Source of the DNA: an uncultured Sulfitobacter sp.
Lineage (GTDB): Bacteria > Pseudomonadota > Alphaproteobacteria > Rhodobacterales > Rhodobacteraceae
Assembly: GCF_947499945.1 (NCBI RefSeq)
Contig: NZ_CANMQD010000001.1
Coordinates: 1,881,001-1,945,000 of the forward strand
Direction of reading: 5' to 3'
Length of the DNA: 64,000 nucleotides
The notes under the pieces were generated by a model. That model searched no databases and was not told the origin of the DNA. It saw only the letters and a list, made by a program, of their open reading frames with translations. Position numbers and translations under genes: made by a program. Shown here piece after piece: positions 34,962-43,233 of the stretch (within the stretch, counting starts at the first letter, position 1; each line of letters starts with the position of its first letter).

Positions 34962-36932
34962 TTGGCTTTGATCGAATGTCCTGCGGGGCAACCCGCATCC
35001 GTACCTGCGCTGCTGCACCGTAATGCGAAGATGTTTGCGGATGCGCCTGCGTACCGCGAAAAGGAATATGGCATCTGGCAAAGCTGGACGTGGGCCCAGA
35101 CGCGCGACGAGGTTGAAGCGCTGGCGCTTGGCTTTATGGAGTTGGGGCTGAACGAGGGTGATTTCGTTTCGATCATCGGGCGCAACCGTCCGTATCTGTA
35201 TTGGGCGATGATGGCGGCAGAGATGTGTGGAGCAGTCCCTGTGCCGCTTTATCAGGACGCCAACGCCGAAGAGATGGCCTATGTCATGAGCCACTGTGGC
35301 GCGCGGTTTGCCGTTGTGGGCGATCAAGAGCAGGTCGACAAGATCACGGATGTGAAAGACCAGCTGCCCGAATTCGAGCGGATGATCTATCTCGATCCGC
35401 GCGGTTTGCGAAAGTATGATCATGAGCATCTGGACCAGTATCAAGCCGTGCAAGAGATGGGCCGCAAGACCCGAGACAAGCACATAAAGGAGCTTGAGGC
35501 GCGTCAGGCGAAGTTGAATTACGATAGCACGGGTGTCATGCTCTATACATCCGGCACCACGGGTAAGCCCAAGGGTGTTGTGCTGAGCAACCGCAATGTC
35601 ATTGAGACGGCGAAGTCGTCATCCGAGTTTGATAATTTGCGGCAGACAGACGAAATTCTGGCTTATCTCCCGATGGCTTGGGTCGGGGATTTTATCTTCT
35701 CGGTTGGTCAGGCGCTTTGGACGGGGTTTTGTACGAATTGCCCCGAGAGCGCGGATACGATGCATGTCGATTTGCGTGAAATCGGGCCGACATACTACTT
35801 TGCCCCGCCGCGTGTTTTCGAGACGCAGTTGACCAATGTGATGATCCGCATGGAAGACGCGAGCAAGTTCAAGAAGAAGCTGTTTGATTATTATATGGCT
35901 GTCGCCCGCAAGGTGGGGCCGGATATTCTGGACGGCAAGGACGTGGGCTTCATGGACCGCGTCAAGTACCGCTTGGGTGAGTTGTTCATCTATGGCCCGC
36001 TGAAAAATACGCTGGGATTCAGCCGTGTGCGCGTTGGCTATACGGCGGGTGAGGCGATTGGACCTGAGATTTTCGATTTCTACCGCTCGCTCGGGATCAA
36101 CCTCAAGCAGTTGTATGGTCAGACGGAAGCGACGGTGTTTATTACGGCGCAGCCGGACGGTCAGGTGCGGAGTGACACAGTTGGCGTGACCTGCCCCGGT
36201 GTGGAGTTGAAGATCGCGGATAATGGCGAGGTTTTCTATCGCTCGCCCGGTGTGTTTGTGGAGTATTACAAGAACGCCGAGAGCACGGCGGACACCAAGG
36301 ACGCCGAAGGTTGGGTCGCGACAGGAGATGCTGGATTTATCGAGCCTGATACAGGGCATTTGCGGATTATCGATCGTGCCAAGGACGTAGGCAAGATGGC
36401 GAATGGATCGCTGTTTGCGCCGAAATACGTTGAAAACAAGCTCAAGTTTTTCCCCAATGTTCTGGAGGCGGTGGTCTTTGGCAACGGTAAGGCAGAGTGC
36501 ACGGCGTTTATTAACATTGACCTGACGGCGGTGGGCAATTGGGCGGAGCGTAATAACATCGGCTATGCTTCCTATCAGGAACTCGCGCGGCACCCACAGG
36601 TGATGCAGCAAATCCAAGAGCATGTGGAAGCGGTCAACGAAAGCGTGGCCGAGGACGAGATGCTGTCGGGCTGTCAAGTGCACCGTTTCGTTGTGCTACA
36701 CAAAGAACTGGATGCGGATGACGGGGAGCTGACGCGGACACGTAAGGTACGCCGCCGTATCATCGAAGAGAAATACGCGGATATCATTGCAGCGCTTTAT
36801 GACGGGTCCGAGCAGGTCAGCACCGAGACGGAAGTGACCTATGAAGACGGGCGCAAGGGCAGCATCAAGGCGACGCTGGAAGTGCGCAGCGCCAAGATAT
36901 TTGCGGATAATCGCAAGATGGCGGCGGAATGA
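34962..36932 (+). CDS. Long-chain-type acyl-CoA ligase (AMP-binding)
   Basis: 656 residues from a TTG at 34962, preceded by a GGAGG site seven bases before. The adenylate-forming signatures are Tyr-Thr-Ser-Gly-Thr-Thr-Gly-Lys-Pro-Lys-Gly (about 191-201) and Leu-Tyr-Gly-Gln-Thr-Glu-Ala (about 384-390), and the Asp of Thr-Gly-Asp-Ala-Gly is present. It converts a carboxylic acid, ATP and CoA to acyl-CoA. First gene of an operon with a branched-chain-type ABC importer and a PaaK-like ligase, so the substrate is more likely the imported acid than a long-chain fatty acid. A hairpin and a repeat separate it from livG. Confidence 0.9.
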   Translation: MALIECPAGQPASVPALLHRNAKMFADAPAYREKEYGIWQSWTWAQTRDEVEALALGFMELGLNEGDFVSIIGRNRPYLYWAMMAAEMCGAVPVPLYQDANAEEMAYVMSHCGARFAVVGDQEQVDKITDVKDQLPEFERMIYLDPRGLRKYDHEHLDQYQAVQEMGRKTRDKHIKELEARQAKLNYDSTGVMLYTSGTTGKPKGVVLSNRNVIETAKSSSEFDNLRQTDEILAYLPMAWVGDFIFSVGQALWTGFCTNCPESADTMHVDLREIGPTYYFAPPRVFETQLTNVMIRMEDASKFKKKLFDYYMAVARKVGPDILDGKDVGFMDRVKYRLGELFIYGPLKNTLGFSRVRVGYTAGEAIGPEIFDFYRSLGINLKQLYGQTEATVFITAQPDGQVRSDTVGVTCPGVELKIADNGEVFYRSPGVFVEYYKNAESTADTKDAEGWVATGDAGFIEPDTGHLRIIDRAKDVGKMANGSLFAPKYVENKLKFFPNVLEAVVFGNGKAECTAFINIDLTAVGNWAERNNIGYASYQELARHPQVMQQIQEHVEAVNESVAEDEMLSGCQVHRFVVLHKELDADDGELTRTRKVRRRIIEEKYADIIAALYDGSEQVSTETEVTYEDGRKGSIKATLEVRSAKIFADNRKMAAE

Positions 36933-36975
36933 TGGCGATGCGACGCGCGCGTACCGCGACGCCCCGCCCGCCATC
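36931..36975 (+). other. Long imperfect hairpin between the ligase and livG-like genes
   Basis: GATGGCG at 36931-36937 pairs with CGCCATC at 36969-36975 and encloses a GC-rich stretch with further partial pairing. It overlaps the ligase stop and is followed by copy B of the dispersed motif. No T-run. Confidence 0.4.
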
Positions 36976-36987
36976 CCGTGAAAGATT

Positions 36988-37009
36988 GAGTTTAATTGGC
37001 CAAATGAAG
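36988..37009 (+). repeat. Dispersed intergenic motif, copy B
   Basis: Reads GAGTTTAATTGGCCAAATGA followed by AG. Matches copy A closely and inverted copy E at 20 of 22 positions. It lies 15 bases before the GTG of the ABC ATPase gene. Confidence 0.5.
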
Positions 37010-37023
37010 CAGGGGGGCATCGC

Positions 37024-37857
37024 GTGAAAGATAACGCCGAGAGCTATGTGACCGCGGACGGGCGCACGATTGGCCCTGTGGTCATGGAGATGAAGAATAT
37101 CACGCTGCGCTTTGGCGGTGTGGAAGCGATCAAGGATATCTCGTTTGATATTCGCGAGGGCGAAATTCGGGCGATTATCGGACCGAACGGTGCGGGTAAA
37201 TCGTCGATGCTCAACGTGATTTCGGGGTTCTATGTCCCGCAGGAGGGTGAGGTCTGGTACAAGGGATCCCGCCGGCCCCCCGTTAAGCCGTTTGAAGTGG
37301 CCCAACAGGGAATTGCGCGGACGTTCCAGAACATCGCCTTGTTCGAGGGGATGTCTGTTCTCGACAACGTGATGACGGGCCGTTTGACCCACATGAAGAC
37401 GGGGATGTTGTCCCAGATGCTTTGGCGCGGGGCGGCGGAGCGTGAAGAAGTGGCTAACCGCGAAGTGGCCGAGAAGATCATCGACTTTCTGGAAATTCAG
37501 GCCATTCGCAAAACACCTGTGGCCCGCCTGCCGTATGGTTTGAAAAAGCGGGTCGAGTTGGCGCGTGCGCTGGCCGCCGAGCCGTCGATCCTGTTGCTGG
37601 ATGAGCCGATGGCGGGGATGAACGTAGAGGAGAAAGAGGACATGAGCCGCTTTATCCTTGATGTGAATGACGAGTTTGGCACGACGATCGCGCTGATTGA
37701 GCATGATATGGGTGTTGTGATGGACCTGAGCGACCGTGTGGTTGTGATGGATTACGGTAAAAAGATTGGTGACGGCACACCGCATGATGTGCGCAACAAT
37801 CAGGCGGTGATTGATGCCTATCTGGGTGTGGCCCATGACGAGGAGGACGCAACATGA
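37024..37857 (+). CDS. livG: Branched-chain-type ABC transporter ATPase (LivG-like)
   Basis: 277 residues from a GTG at 37024 preceded by a G-rich site. Walker A Gly-Pro-Asn-Gly-Ala-Gly-Lys-Ser (about 56-63), the LivG-type insertion and Phe-Gln-Asn-Ile-Ala-Leu Q-loop, and Walker B Leu-Leu-Leu-Asp-Glu-Pro (about 198-203) followed by Met-Ala-Gly-Met-Asn are all visible. Energises a HAAT-family importer together with livF further down. Overlaps the permease gene by four bases. The linkage to two CoA ligases suggests import of an organic acid rather than leucine. Confidence 0.93.
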   Translation: MKDNAESYVTADGRTIGPVVMEMKNITLRFGGVEAIKDISFDIREGEIRAIIGPNGAGKSSMLNVISGFYVPQEGEVWYKGSRRPPVKPFEVAQQGIARTFQNIALFEGMSVLDNVMTGRLTHMKTGMLSQMLWRGAAEREEVANREVAEKIIDFLEIQAIRKTPVARLPYGLKKRVELARALAAEPSILLLDEPMAGMNVEEKEDMSRFILDVNDEFGTTIALIEHDMGVVMDLSDRVVVMDYGKKIGDGTPHDVRNNQAVIDAYLGVAHDEEDAT

Positions 37858-38861
37858 ACGAGCAACTTGCTTTTACAATCGAAGTTTTTGCCAACGGGCT
37901 GATGGCGGGGGTTTTGTACGCTCTGGTCGCGCTTGGGTTTGTGCTGATCTATAAGGCGTCTGGAATTTTCAACTATGCCCAAGGTGTTATGGCGCTGTTT
38001 GCGGCCATGACGCTGGTCGGTATCCAGAACGGTCAGGTGCCGTTTTCGCATTTGATCAACGCGATCTTTGGTACGGATATTCACAAATTCGGGTGGTCGG
38101 TGCATTCGTTCCTAGCCATCATTCTGACGGTGTTTGTGATGATTGCGCTGGCTTGGGCCGTGCAGCGGTTTGTGTTCCGTCATCTGGTGGGCCAAGAGCC
38201 GATCATTCTGTTTATGGCGACCATCGGTCTGGCCTACTTCCTTGAAGGGGTAGCGGATTTGATGTGGGGGTCCGAGTTGAAGGCGCTCAACGTCTGTGCC
38301 GCCGAGGGCGCGTGTTTGCCGCAGGGTATGAACATGTGGCTTGAGGGGACGACCTATGAGGCGCTGGGCTATGGCTTTTTCATCGACAACCTCGATATCG
38401 TAGCGAGTATTATTGCGGCGATCCTTGTGATCGGGCTGGTGATGTTTGCGCAGTATACAAAGCAGGGCCGCGCGATGCGGGCGGTTGCGGATGACCATCA
38501 GGCAGCGTTGTCTGTGGGCGTGTCGCTTAACTTTATCTGGATCTTGGTGTGGTCGCTGGCGGGATTTGTCGCCTTGGTTGCGGGGATCATGTGGGGTGCG
38601 AAATCTGGTGTTCAGTTCTCACTGTCTTTGATTGCGCTTAAAGCGCTTCCCGTGCTGATGTTGGGTGGGTTTACGTCGATCCCGGGGGCCATTGTTGGTG
38701 GTTTGATCATTGGTGTGGGTGAGAAGCTGTTTGAGTTCCTTATTGGTGCGCCGTTCCTTGGAGGGGCGACCGAGAACTGGTTTGCCTACATGCTGGCGTT
38801 GCTGTTCTTGGTGTTCCGTCCGCAAGGCTTGTTCGGGGAGAAGATCATTGAGCGGGTGTGA
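37854..38861 (+). CDS. livH: Branched-chain-type ABC permease (LivH-like)
   Basis: 335 residues with about eight hydrophobic helices, of the LivH permease type (Gly-Leu-Met-Ala-Gly-Val-Leu-Tyr-Ala-Leu-Val-Ala-Leu-Gly early in the protein; Ala-Gly-Ile-Met-Trp-Gly later). The loop with the ATPase-coupling Glu-Ala-Ala-like region is represented by Arg-Ala-Met-Arg-Ala-Val-Ala-Asp (about 204-211). Inner-membrane half of the importer channel, pairing with the LivM-like protein. The two permease genes are interrupted by a small membrane-protein gene. Confidence 0.93.
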   Translation: MNEQLAFTIEVFANGLMAGVLYALVALGFVLIYKASGIFNYAQGVMALFAAMTLVGIQNGQVPFSHLINAIFGTDIHKFGWSVHSFLAIILTVFVMIALAWAVQRFVFRHLVGQEPIILFMATIGLAYFLEGVADLMWGSELKALNVCAAEGACLPQGMNMWLEGTTYEALGYGFFIDNLDIVASIIAAILVIGLVMFAQYTKQGRAMRAVADDHQAALSVGVSLNFIWILVWSLAGFVALVAGIMWGAKSGVQFSLSLIALKALPVLMLGGFTSIPGAIVGGLIIGVGEKLFEFLIGAPFLGGATENWFAYMLALLFLVFRPQGLFGEKIIERV

Positions 38862-38872
38862 GGATCAGGCGC

Positions 38873-39094
38873 ATGTCTTTGACCTTCCTCAGAATAGCGT
38901 CGGTTCTTGGAATTCTAGTGATGCTCGCGATAATGTTCTTTGCGACATTGGTCGATGGCTTGCCTGGAACGGAGGCAAAATATGCCTATCCAAATTATCA
39001 TCCGCTTCGTTGGCTTGCGATGAAGACTGCACTTGGAAGCAGTGTGGCGGTTTTTATCATCGCGAACTTTTTGGCTATAAACAAAAGGAACTAA
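38873..39094 (+). CDS. Small two-helix membrane protein inside the ABC operon, unknown
   Basis: 73 residues from the ATG at 38873 (a GTG at 38858 overlapping the livH stop would add five). Two hydrophobic segments (about 5-25 and 50-68), a short Pro/Tyr-rich loop with Tyr-Ala-Tyr-Pro-Asn-Tyr between them, and a basic C-terminus. I do not recognise a family. Standard LivHMGF operons have no such gene. Its spacing fits: it ends three bases before livM. It could be an accessory subunit, a small regulator of the transporter or an inserted orphan. Confidence 0.6.
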   Translation: MSLTFLRIASVLGILVMLAIMFFATLVDGLPGTEAKYAYPNYHPLRWLAMKTALGSSVAVFIIANFLAINKRN

Positions 39095-39097
39095 TCA

Positions 39098-40210
39098 ATG
39101 TTCTATCGTGAAGCAGGCGACTTTAGCACGACCTACGCCGAGGACCAGCAGACGTTTCCGATCAAGTTTGATCGCTACCGCTATTATCTGGTGTTGTTCA
39201 TAGCCATCTTTGTGGTGCCGTTTGCGCTCAATGACTATTGGGTGAACTCGCTGCTGCTGCCGTTTTTGATTTATGCGATTGCCGCACTTGGGCTGAATAT
39301 TCTGGTGGGATATTGCGGTCAGGTGAGCCTTGGAACCGGTGGTTTCATGGCTGTGGGGGCGTATAGCTGTTACAAGTTCATGACGGGTGTGGATATCTGG
39401 TGGGGCGGTGAATTGCTGTTCCGTTTGCCCGAGTTCAACATCTTCTTCTCCGTGATTATGGGGGGTGTGATGACGGCCCTTGTGGGGGTTCTGTTTGGCT
39501 TGCCCAGCTTGCGGATTAAAGGGTTCTACTTGGCGGTGGCGACACTAGCGGCGCAGTTCTTCCTTGTGTGGCTGTTTAACCGTGTGTCGTGGTTCTATAA
39601 CTACTCTGCTTCGGGCCAGATAAGCGCACCTGAGCGTGATTTGTTTGGAATCTTGATTACGGGTCCGTCAACGACGCCTTGGGCGACCTATCTGTTCTGT
39701 TTGTTCTTTACGATTGTCAGTGCCTATGTGGCACGGAACCTGACGCGAGGCGCGTCTGGACGCAAATGGATGGCGATCCGTGATATGGATATCGCCGCCG
39801 AGATCATCGGGGTGAACCCGCTGCGTGCCAAGTTGACGGCCTTCATGGTGTCTTCGTTCTTTATCGGCATCTCTGGCGCACTCTTCTTCTCCGTCTATCT
39901 CGGCGCTGTGGAAGTTGGCGAAGCCTTTGGTATCCAGAAATCGTTTCTGGTGTTGTTCATGATCATTATCGGCGGCTTGGGCAGTATCTTTGGCTCGTTT
40001 GCGGGGGCGGCCTTCCTTGTGCTTCTGCCTGTGGCGCTCAAGGTGGTTGGCGTTGACTGGTTCGGGTGGCCCACGGATATCGTGGCGCATTTGAATCTGG
40101 TTGTTGTCGGATTTTTGATTATCGTATTCCTGATCGCGGAGCCACACGGCATCAATCAGCTGTGGCGCGTGGCCAAGGAGAAACTGAGATTGTGGCCCTT
40201 CCCGCACTAG
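39098..40210 (+). CDS. livM: Branched-chain-type ABC permease (LivM-like)
   Basis: 370 residues with about ten hydrophobic segments and a hydrophilic N-terminal extension of about 25 residues. LivM-type features: Leu-Gly-Leu-Asn-Ile-Leu-Val-Gly-Tyr-Cys-Gly-Gln-Val-Ser-Leu-Gly (about 64-79) and a coupling segment Ala-Ile-Arg-Asp-Met-Asp-Ile-Ala-Ala-Glu. Second half of the importer channel. Starts three bases after the small membrane-protein gene, so translation is likely coupled. A long gap with no hairpin leads to the binding-protein gene. Confidence 0.93.
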   Translation: MFYREAGDFSTTYAEDQQTFPIKFDRYRYYLVLFIAIFVVPFALNDYWVNSLLLPFLIYAIAALGLNILVGYCGQVSLGTGGFMAVGAYSCYKFMTGVDIWWGGELLFRLPEFNIFFSVIMGGVMTALVGVLFGLPSLRIKGFYLAVATLAAQFFLVWLFNRVSWFYNYSASGQISAPERDLFGILITGPSTTPWATYLFCLFFTIVSAYVARNLTRGASGRKWMAIRDMDIAAEIIGVNPLRAKLTAFMVSSFFIGISGALFFSVYLGAVEVGEAFGIQKSFLVLFMIIIGGLGSIFGSFAGAAFLVLLPVALKVVGVDWFGWPTDIVAHLNLVVVGFLIIVFLIAEPHGINQLWRVAKEKLRLWPFPH

Positions 40211-40288
40211 TGGGGCGGCTATGAGAAAATGAGGCGGCAAAACCCGCCCATCAAGACCAATCGGATAAACCTAAGGGAGGAAACACCG

Positions 40289-41572
40289 ATGACACTTAAA
40301 CTAACCTCAATGGCCGTCGCGGCCGTGATGGCAGCAAGCCCCGTTCTGGCGGATCTTGTATTCCCGTCCATGTCCTATCGCACGGGTCCATACGCTGCTG
40401 GCGGTATTCCGTTCGCAGATGGCTATGCGGATTACTTCACCATGCTGAACGCCCGTGATGGCGGTATTGGCGGCGTGATGACGGCGGTGCCAGAGTGTGA
40501 GACAGGCTATAATACCGAGAAGGGTGTTGAATGCTACGAGTCTCTCAAAGGCGGCGGCGGATTGGTGTACCAGCCTCTTTCCACAGGTATCACCTATCAG
40601 TTGATCCCGAAAACCACGGCGGATGACATTCCGATGCATACGATGGGCTATGGCCGTACGTCTGCAAAGAACGGCGAAGTGTTCACGCACACGTTCAACT
40701 ATCCTGCCAACTACTGGGATGGTGCGTCGGGTGCGATCAATTATCTGCTGGCCGAGAACGGTGGCGATCTGAACGGCAAGAAAATCGCGCTGGTCTATCA
40801 CAACTCTGCCTATGGCAAAGAGCCGATCCGCACGCTGACCGAGCTGTCGGCCAAGCACGGTTTCGAGTTCAAAGAAGTGCCAGTTGACCACCCCGGTCAG
40901 GAGCAGAAATCACAGTGGCTGCAAATCCGCCGTGACAAGCCTGACTATGTGATCATGTACGGCTGGGGCGTTATGAATCAGGTTGCGATCCAGGAAGCGG
41001 CGAACATTCGTTTCCCGATGGAAAACTTCATCGGTGTTTGGTGGTCCGGTTCCGAGAATGACGTGCTGGCGGCAGGCGATGCGGCCAATGGCTATAAGGC
41101 GCTGACGTTCCACGGTGTGGGCAGCGACTTCCCTGTATTTGCGGACATCCAGACGCACGTTGTCGATGCAGGCAATGCAGCGGGTGCAGGCGACCAGATC
41201 GGTACGGTTCTTTATAACCGTGGTCTGTATGCTGCGATGCTGGCGGCTGAAGCTGCGAAAACAGCACAGGAAATCCACGGCGTAGCGCAGATCAACGCGT
41301 CACAAATGCGCGATGGTATGGAAGCTTTGGAAATCACCGAAGAGAAGATGGCCGCACTTGGTTTGCCGAACTTTGGTCCAAGCTTTAAAGTGTCCTGCCA
41401 GAACCATGGTGGTGACGGCATGGTTGGTGTGACCCAGTGGGATGCGTCAACCAAGACATGGTCGTTGATCTCTGACTTTGCCGCGACAGACAAAGAGCTG
41501 ATTGACGGTTTGATCGCAGAAGATTCCGCAGCCTATGCGTCGGAAAACAACATCACGCCCGAGTGTAAGTAA
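40289..41572 (+). CDS. livK: Branched-chain-type ABC substrate-binding protein (LivK-like)
   Basis: 427 residues from the ATG at 40289, which follows a strong AAGGGAGGAA site. Sec signal peptide about 1-21 (cleavage after Val-Leu-Ala), then a type I periplasmic-binding fold (Ala-Leu-Val-Tyr-His-Asn-Ser-Ala-Tyr-Gly in the middle). Captures the substrate in the periplasm. It is longer than E. coli LivK (about 345 residues) and belongs to the broad HAAT group whose ligands include aromatic acids and amides. A strong hairpin after it may raise its relative expression. Confidence 0.92.
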   Translation: MTLKLTSMAVAAVMAASPVLADLVFPSMSYRTGPYAAGGIPFADGYADYFTMLNARDGGIGGVMTAVPECETGYNTEKGVECYESLKGGGGLVYQPLSTGITYQLIPKTTADDIPMHTMGYGRTSAKNGEVFTHTFNYPANYWDGASGAINYLLAENGGDLNGKKIALVYHNSAYGKEPIRTLTELSAKHGFEFKEVPVDHPGQEQKSQWLQIRRDKPDYVIMYGWGVMNQVAIQEAANIRFPMENFIGVWWSGSENDVLAAGDAANGYKALTFHGVGSDFPVFADIQTHVVDAGNAAGAGDQIGTVLYNRGLYAAMLAAEAAKTAQEIHGVAQINASQMRDGMEALEITEEKMAALGLPNFGPSFKVSCQNHGGDGMVGVTQWDASTKTWSLISDFAATDKELIDGLIAEDSAAYASENNITPECK

Positions 41573-41583
41573 GCTCGCGGGTT

Positions 41584-41620
41584 CTCTGGCCGCTGCCATG
41601 CGCAGCGGCCAGAGTTATTT
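41584..41620 (+). terminator. Strong intercistronic hairpin between livK and livF
   Basis: Perfect 13-bp stem CTCTGGCCGCTGC / GCAGCGGCCAGAG around a five-base loop (41584-41614), then TTATTTT. It has terminator form but sits inside the operon, so partial termination or protection of the upstream livK message is likely. Confidence 0.8.
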
Positions 41621-41647
41621 TAAGAATTCAAGAAGGGACTAGGTGCC

Positions 41648-42481
41648 ATGTTGGACGCAAAACCCGCCGAGGTGCAGGTCGATAATCTGCTCGAAGTGAA
41701 CAACATCGAAGTGATCTATAATCACGTGATCCTTGTCCTCAAGGGCGTGAGCCTGAACGTGCCCAAGGGTGGTATCACGGCCCTGCTGGGCGGGAATGGT
41801 GCAGGCAAAACGACGACGCTCAAGGCGATTTCCGGTTTGCTGGCCTCTGAGCGGGGCGAAGTAACCAAAGGATCGATCAAATATCGCGGTGAGTCGATTG
41901 CAGCGCAAGACCCTGCCGAGACGGTGAAAAAGGGTGTAGTGCAAGTGATGGAAGGCCGTCACTGTTTTGAGCATCTGACGATTGAAGAAAACCTTTTGAC
42001 GGGTGCCTATACGCGCACTGACGGCAAGGGTGCAATCGCGGCAGACTTGGAGATGGTATACAACTATTTCCCGCGTTTGCGGGAGCGTAAGAAAAGCCAA
42101 GCGGGCTATACCTCTGGTGGGGAGCAGCAAATGTGTGCTGTTGGCCGCGCATTGATGAGTCGCCCCGAGACGATCCTGCTGGACGAGCCGTCCATGGGTT
42201 TGGCGCCGCAGTTGGTTGAGCAAATTTTCAACATCGTAAAAGAGATCAACGAGAAGGAAGGCGTGACCTTCCTGCTGGCCGAGCAGAACACCAACGTCGC
42301 ACTGAGATTTGCGCACTATGGCTACATCCTTGAGAGCGGCCGTGTGGTGATGGACGGTCCTGCGAAGGACCTGCGCGAGAACCAAGACGTTAAGGAATTT
42401 TATCTGGGCATGTCGGATGAAGGGCGCAAGTCATTCCGTGAGGTGCGCAGCTATCGCCGTCGCAAGCGCTGGTTGTCCTAA
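41648..42481 (+). CDS. livF: Branched-chain-type ABC transporter ATPase (LivF-like)
   Basis: 277 residues. Walker A Gly-Gly-Asn-Gly-Ala-Gly-Lys-Thr (about 48-55), signature Thr-Ser-Gly-Gly-Glu-Gln-Gln (about 155-161) and Walker B Ile-Leu-Leu-Asp-Glu-Pro-Ser-Met-Gly-Leu. It carries a C-terminal extension of about 25 basic residues beyond usual LivF length (about 235). Second ATPase of the importer. ATG at 41648 with an AGAAGGGAC site. Its last base is shared with the next start codon. Confidence 0.92.
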   Translation: MLDAKPAEVQVDNLLEVNNIEVIYNHVILVLKGVSLNVPKGGITALLGGNGAGKTTTLKAISGLLASERGEVTKGSIKYRGESIAAQDPAETVKKGVVQVMEGRHCFEHLTIEENLLTGAYTRTDGKGAIAADLEMVYNYFPRLRERKKSQAGYTSGGEQQMCAVGRALMSRPETILLDEPSMGLAPQLVEQIFNIVKEINEKEGVTFLLAEQNTNVALRFAHYGYILESGRVVMDGPAKDLRENQDVKEFYLGMSDEGRKSFREVRSYRRRKRWLS

Positions 42482-43182
42482 TGGAGCCTTCTGCACACTC
42501 TGACGACCCGCATTTGGTGGACCGTGTCGGCTGGCTTAGGGCGGCAGTTATGGGGGCGAATGACGGGATTGTTTCTGTTGCCTCGTTGATCGTGGGGGTT
42601 GCTGCGGCGGACCCCGATCCGCGTGCGATACTAATTGCGGGTGGTGCAGGTTTAGCCGCTGGTGCGATGTCGATGGCGGCGGGTGAGTATGTCAGCGTAT
42701 CTTCGCAGGCTGATCTGGAAAAAGCGGACATTGAGCGGGAGCGCCAGGCGTTGGTCGACGATCCTGCGGGTGAAGAGGCGGAGCTGGCCGCGATATATGT
42801 GGCCCGGGGTTTGTCGGAGGATACGGCGCGGCAGGTTGCGCGTGAGCTGACCGAGAAGGATGCCTTGGGTGCGCATGTGCGGGATGAATTGGGGCTGACA
42901 GAGGAACAGGCGGCGCAACCGCTCTTGGCGGCTGTTGCCTCGGCCCTGACCTTCAGCGCCTTCGCCGCGATTCCGCTGATTGCAGCGGCGGTTGCTCCTG
43001 CGGCGGTCCTGATCCCTGTGGTGGTCATTGTGACATTGATTGCGCTGACGGGCCTTGGGGCCTTGGGTGCGATTGCCGGCGGGGCGTCTATCGGGCCTGC
43101 GGCCTTGCGGGTTGTGGTTTGGGGCGGCCTTGCCATGGCGGTAACTGCTGCCGTGGGACGCTTGTTCGGCGTTTCTGTTTAA
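42481..43182 (+). CDS. VIT family iron/manganese transporter-like protein
   Basis: 233 residues of the VIT1/CCC1 family: an N-terminal Gly-Ala-Asn-Asp-Gly-Ile-Val helix (about 20-27), a Gly-Glu-Tyr-Val-Ser-Val motif, a cytoplasmic metal-binding helix pair rich in Glu (about 75-140) and three C-terminal membrane helices. VIT proteins move Fe2+ or Mn2+ out of the cytosol. Starts at the last base of the livF stop, which places a metal transporter inside an organic-acid import operon; whether that is functional or a chance of gene order is unclear. Confidence 0.88.
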   Translation: MEPSAHSDDPHLVDRVGWLRAAVMGANDGIVSVASLIVGVAAADPDPRAILIAGGAGLAAGAMSMAAGEYVSVSSQADLEKADIERERQALVDDPAGEEAELAAIYVARGLSEDTARQVARELTEKDALGAHVRDELGLTEEQAAQPLLAAVASALTFSAFAAIPLIAAAVAPAAVLIPVVVIVTLIALTGLGALGAIAGGASIGPAALRVVVWGGLAMAVTAAVGRLFGVSV

Positions 43183-43233
43183 GACGGACTTTCGATTGGA
43201 AATGATGCGGGTTGTGCCCTGTGAGGAAAACGA

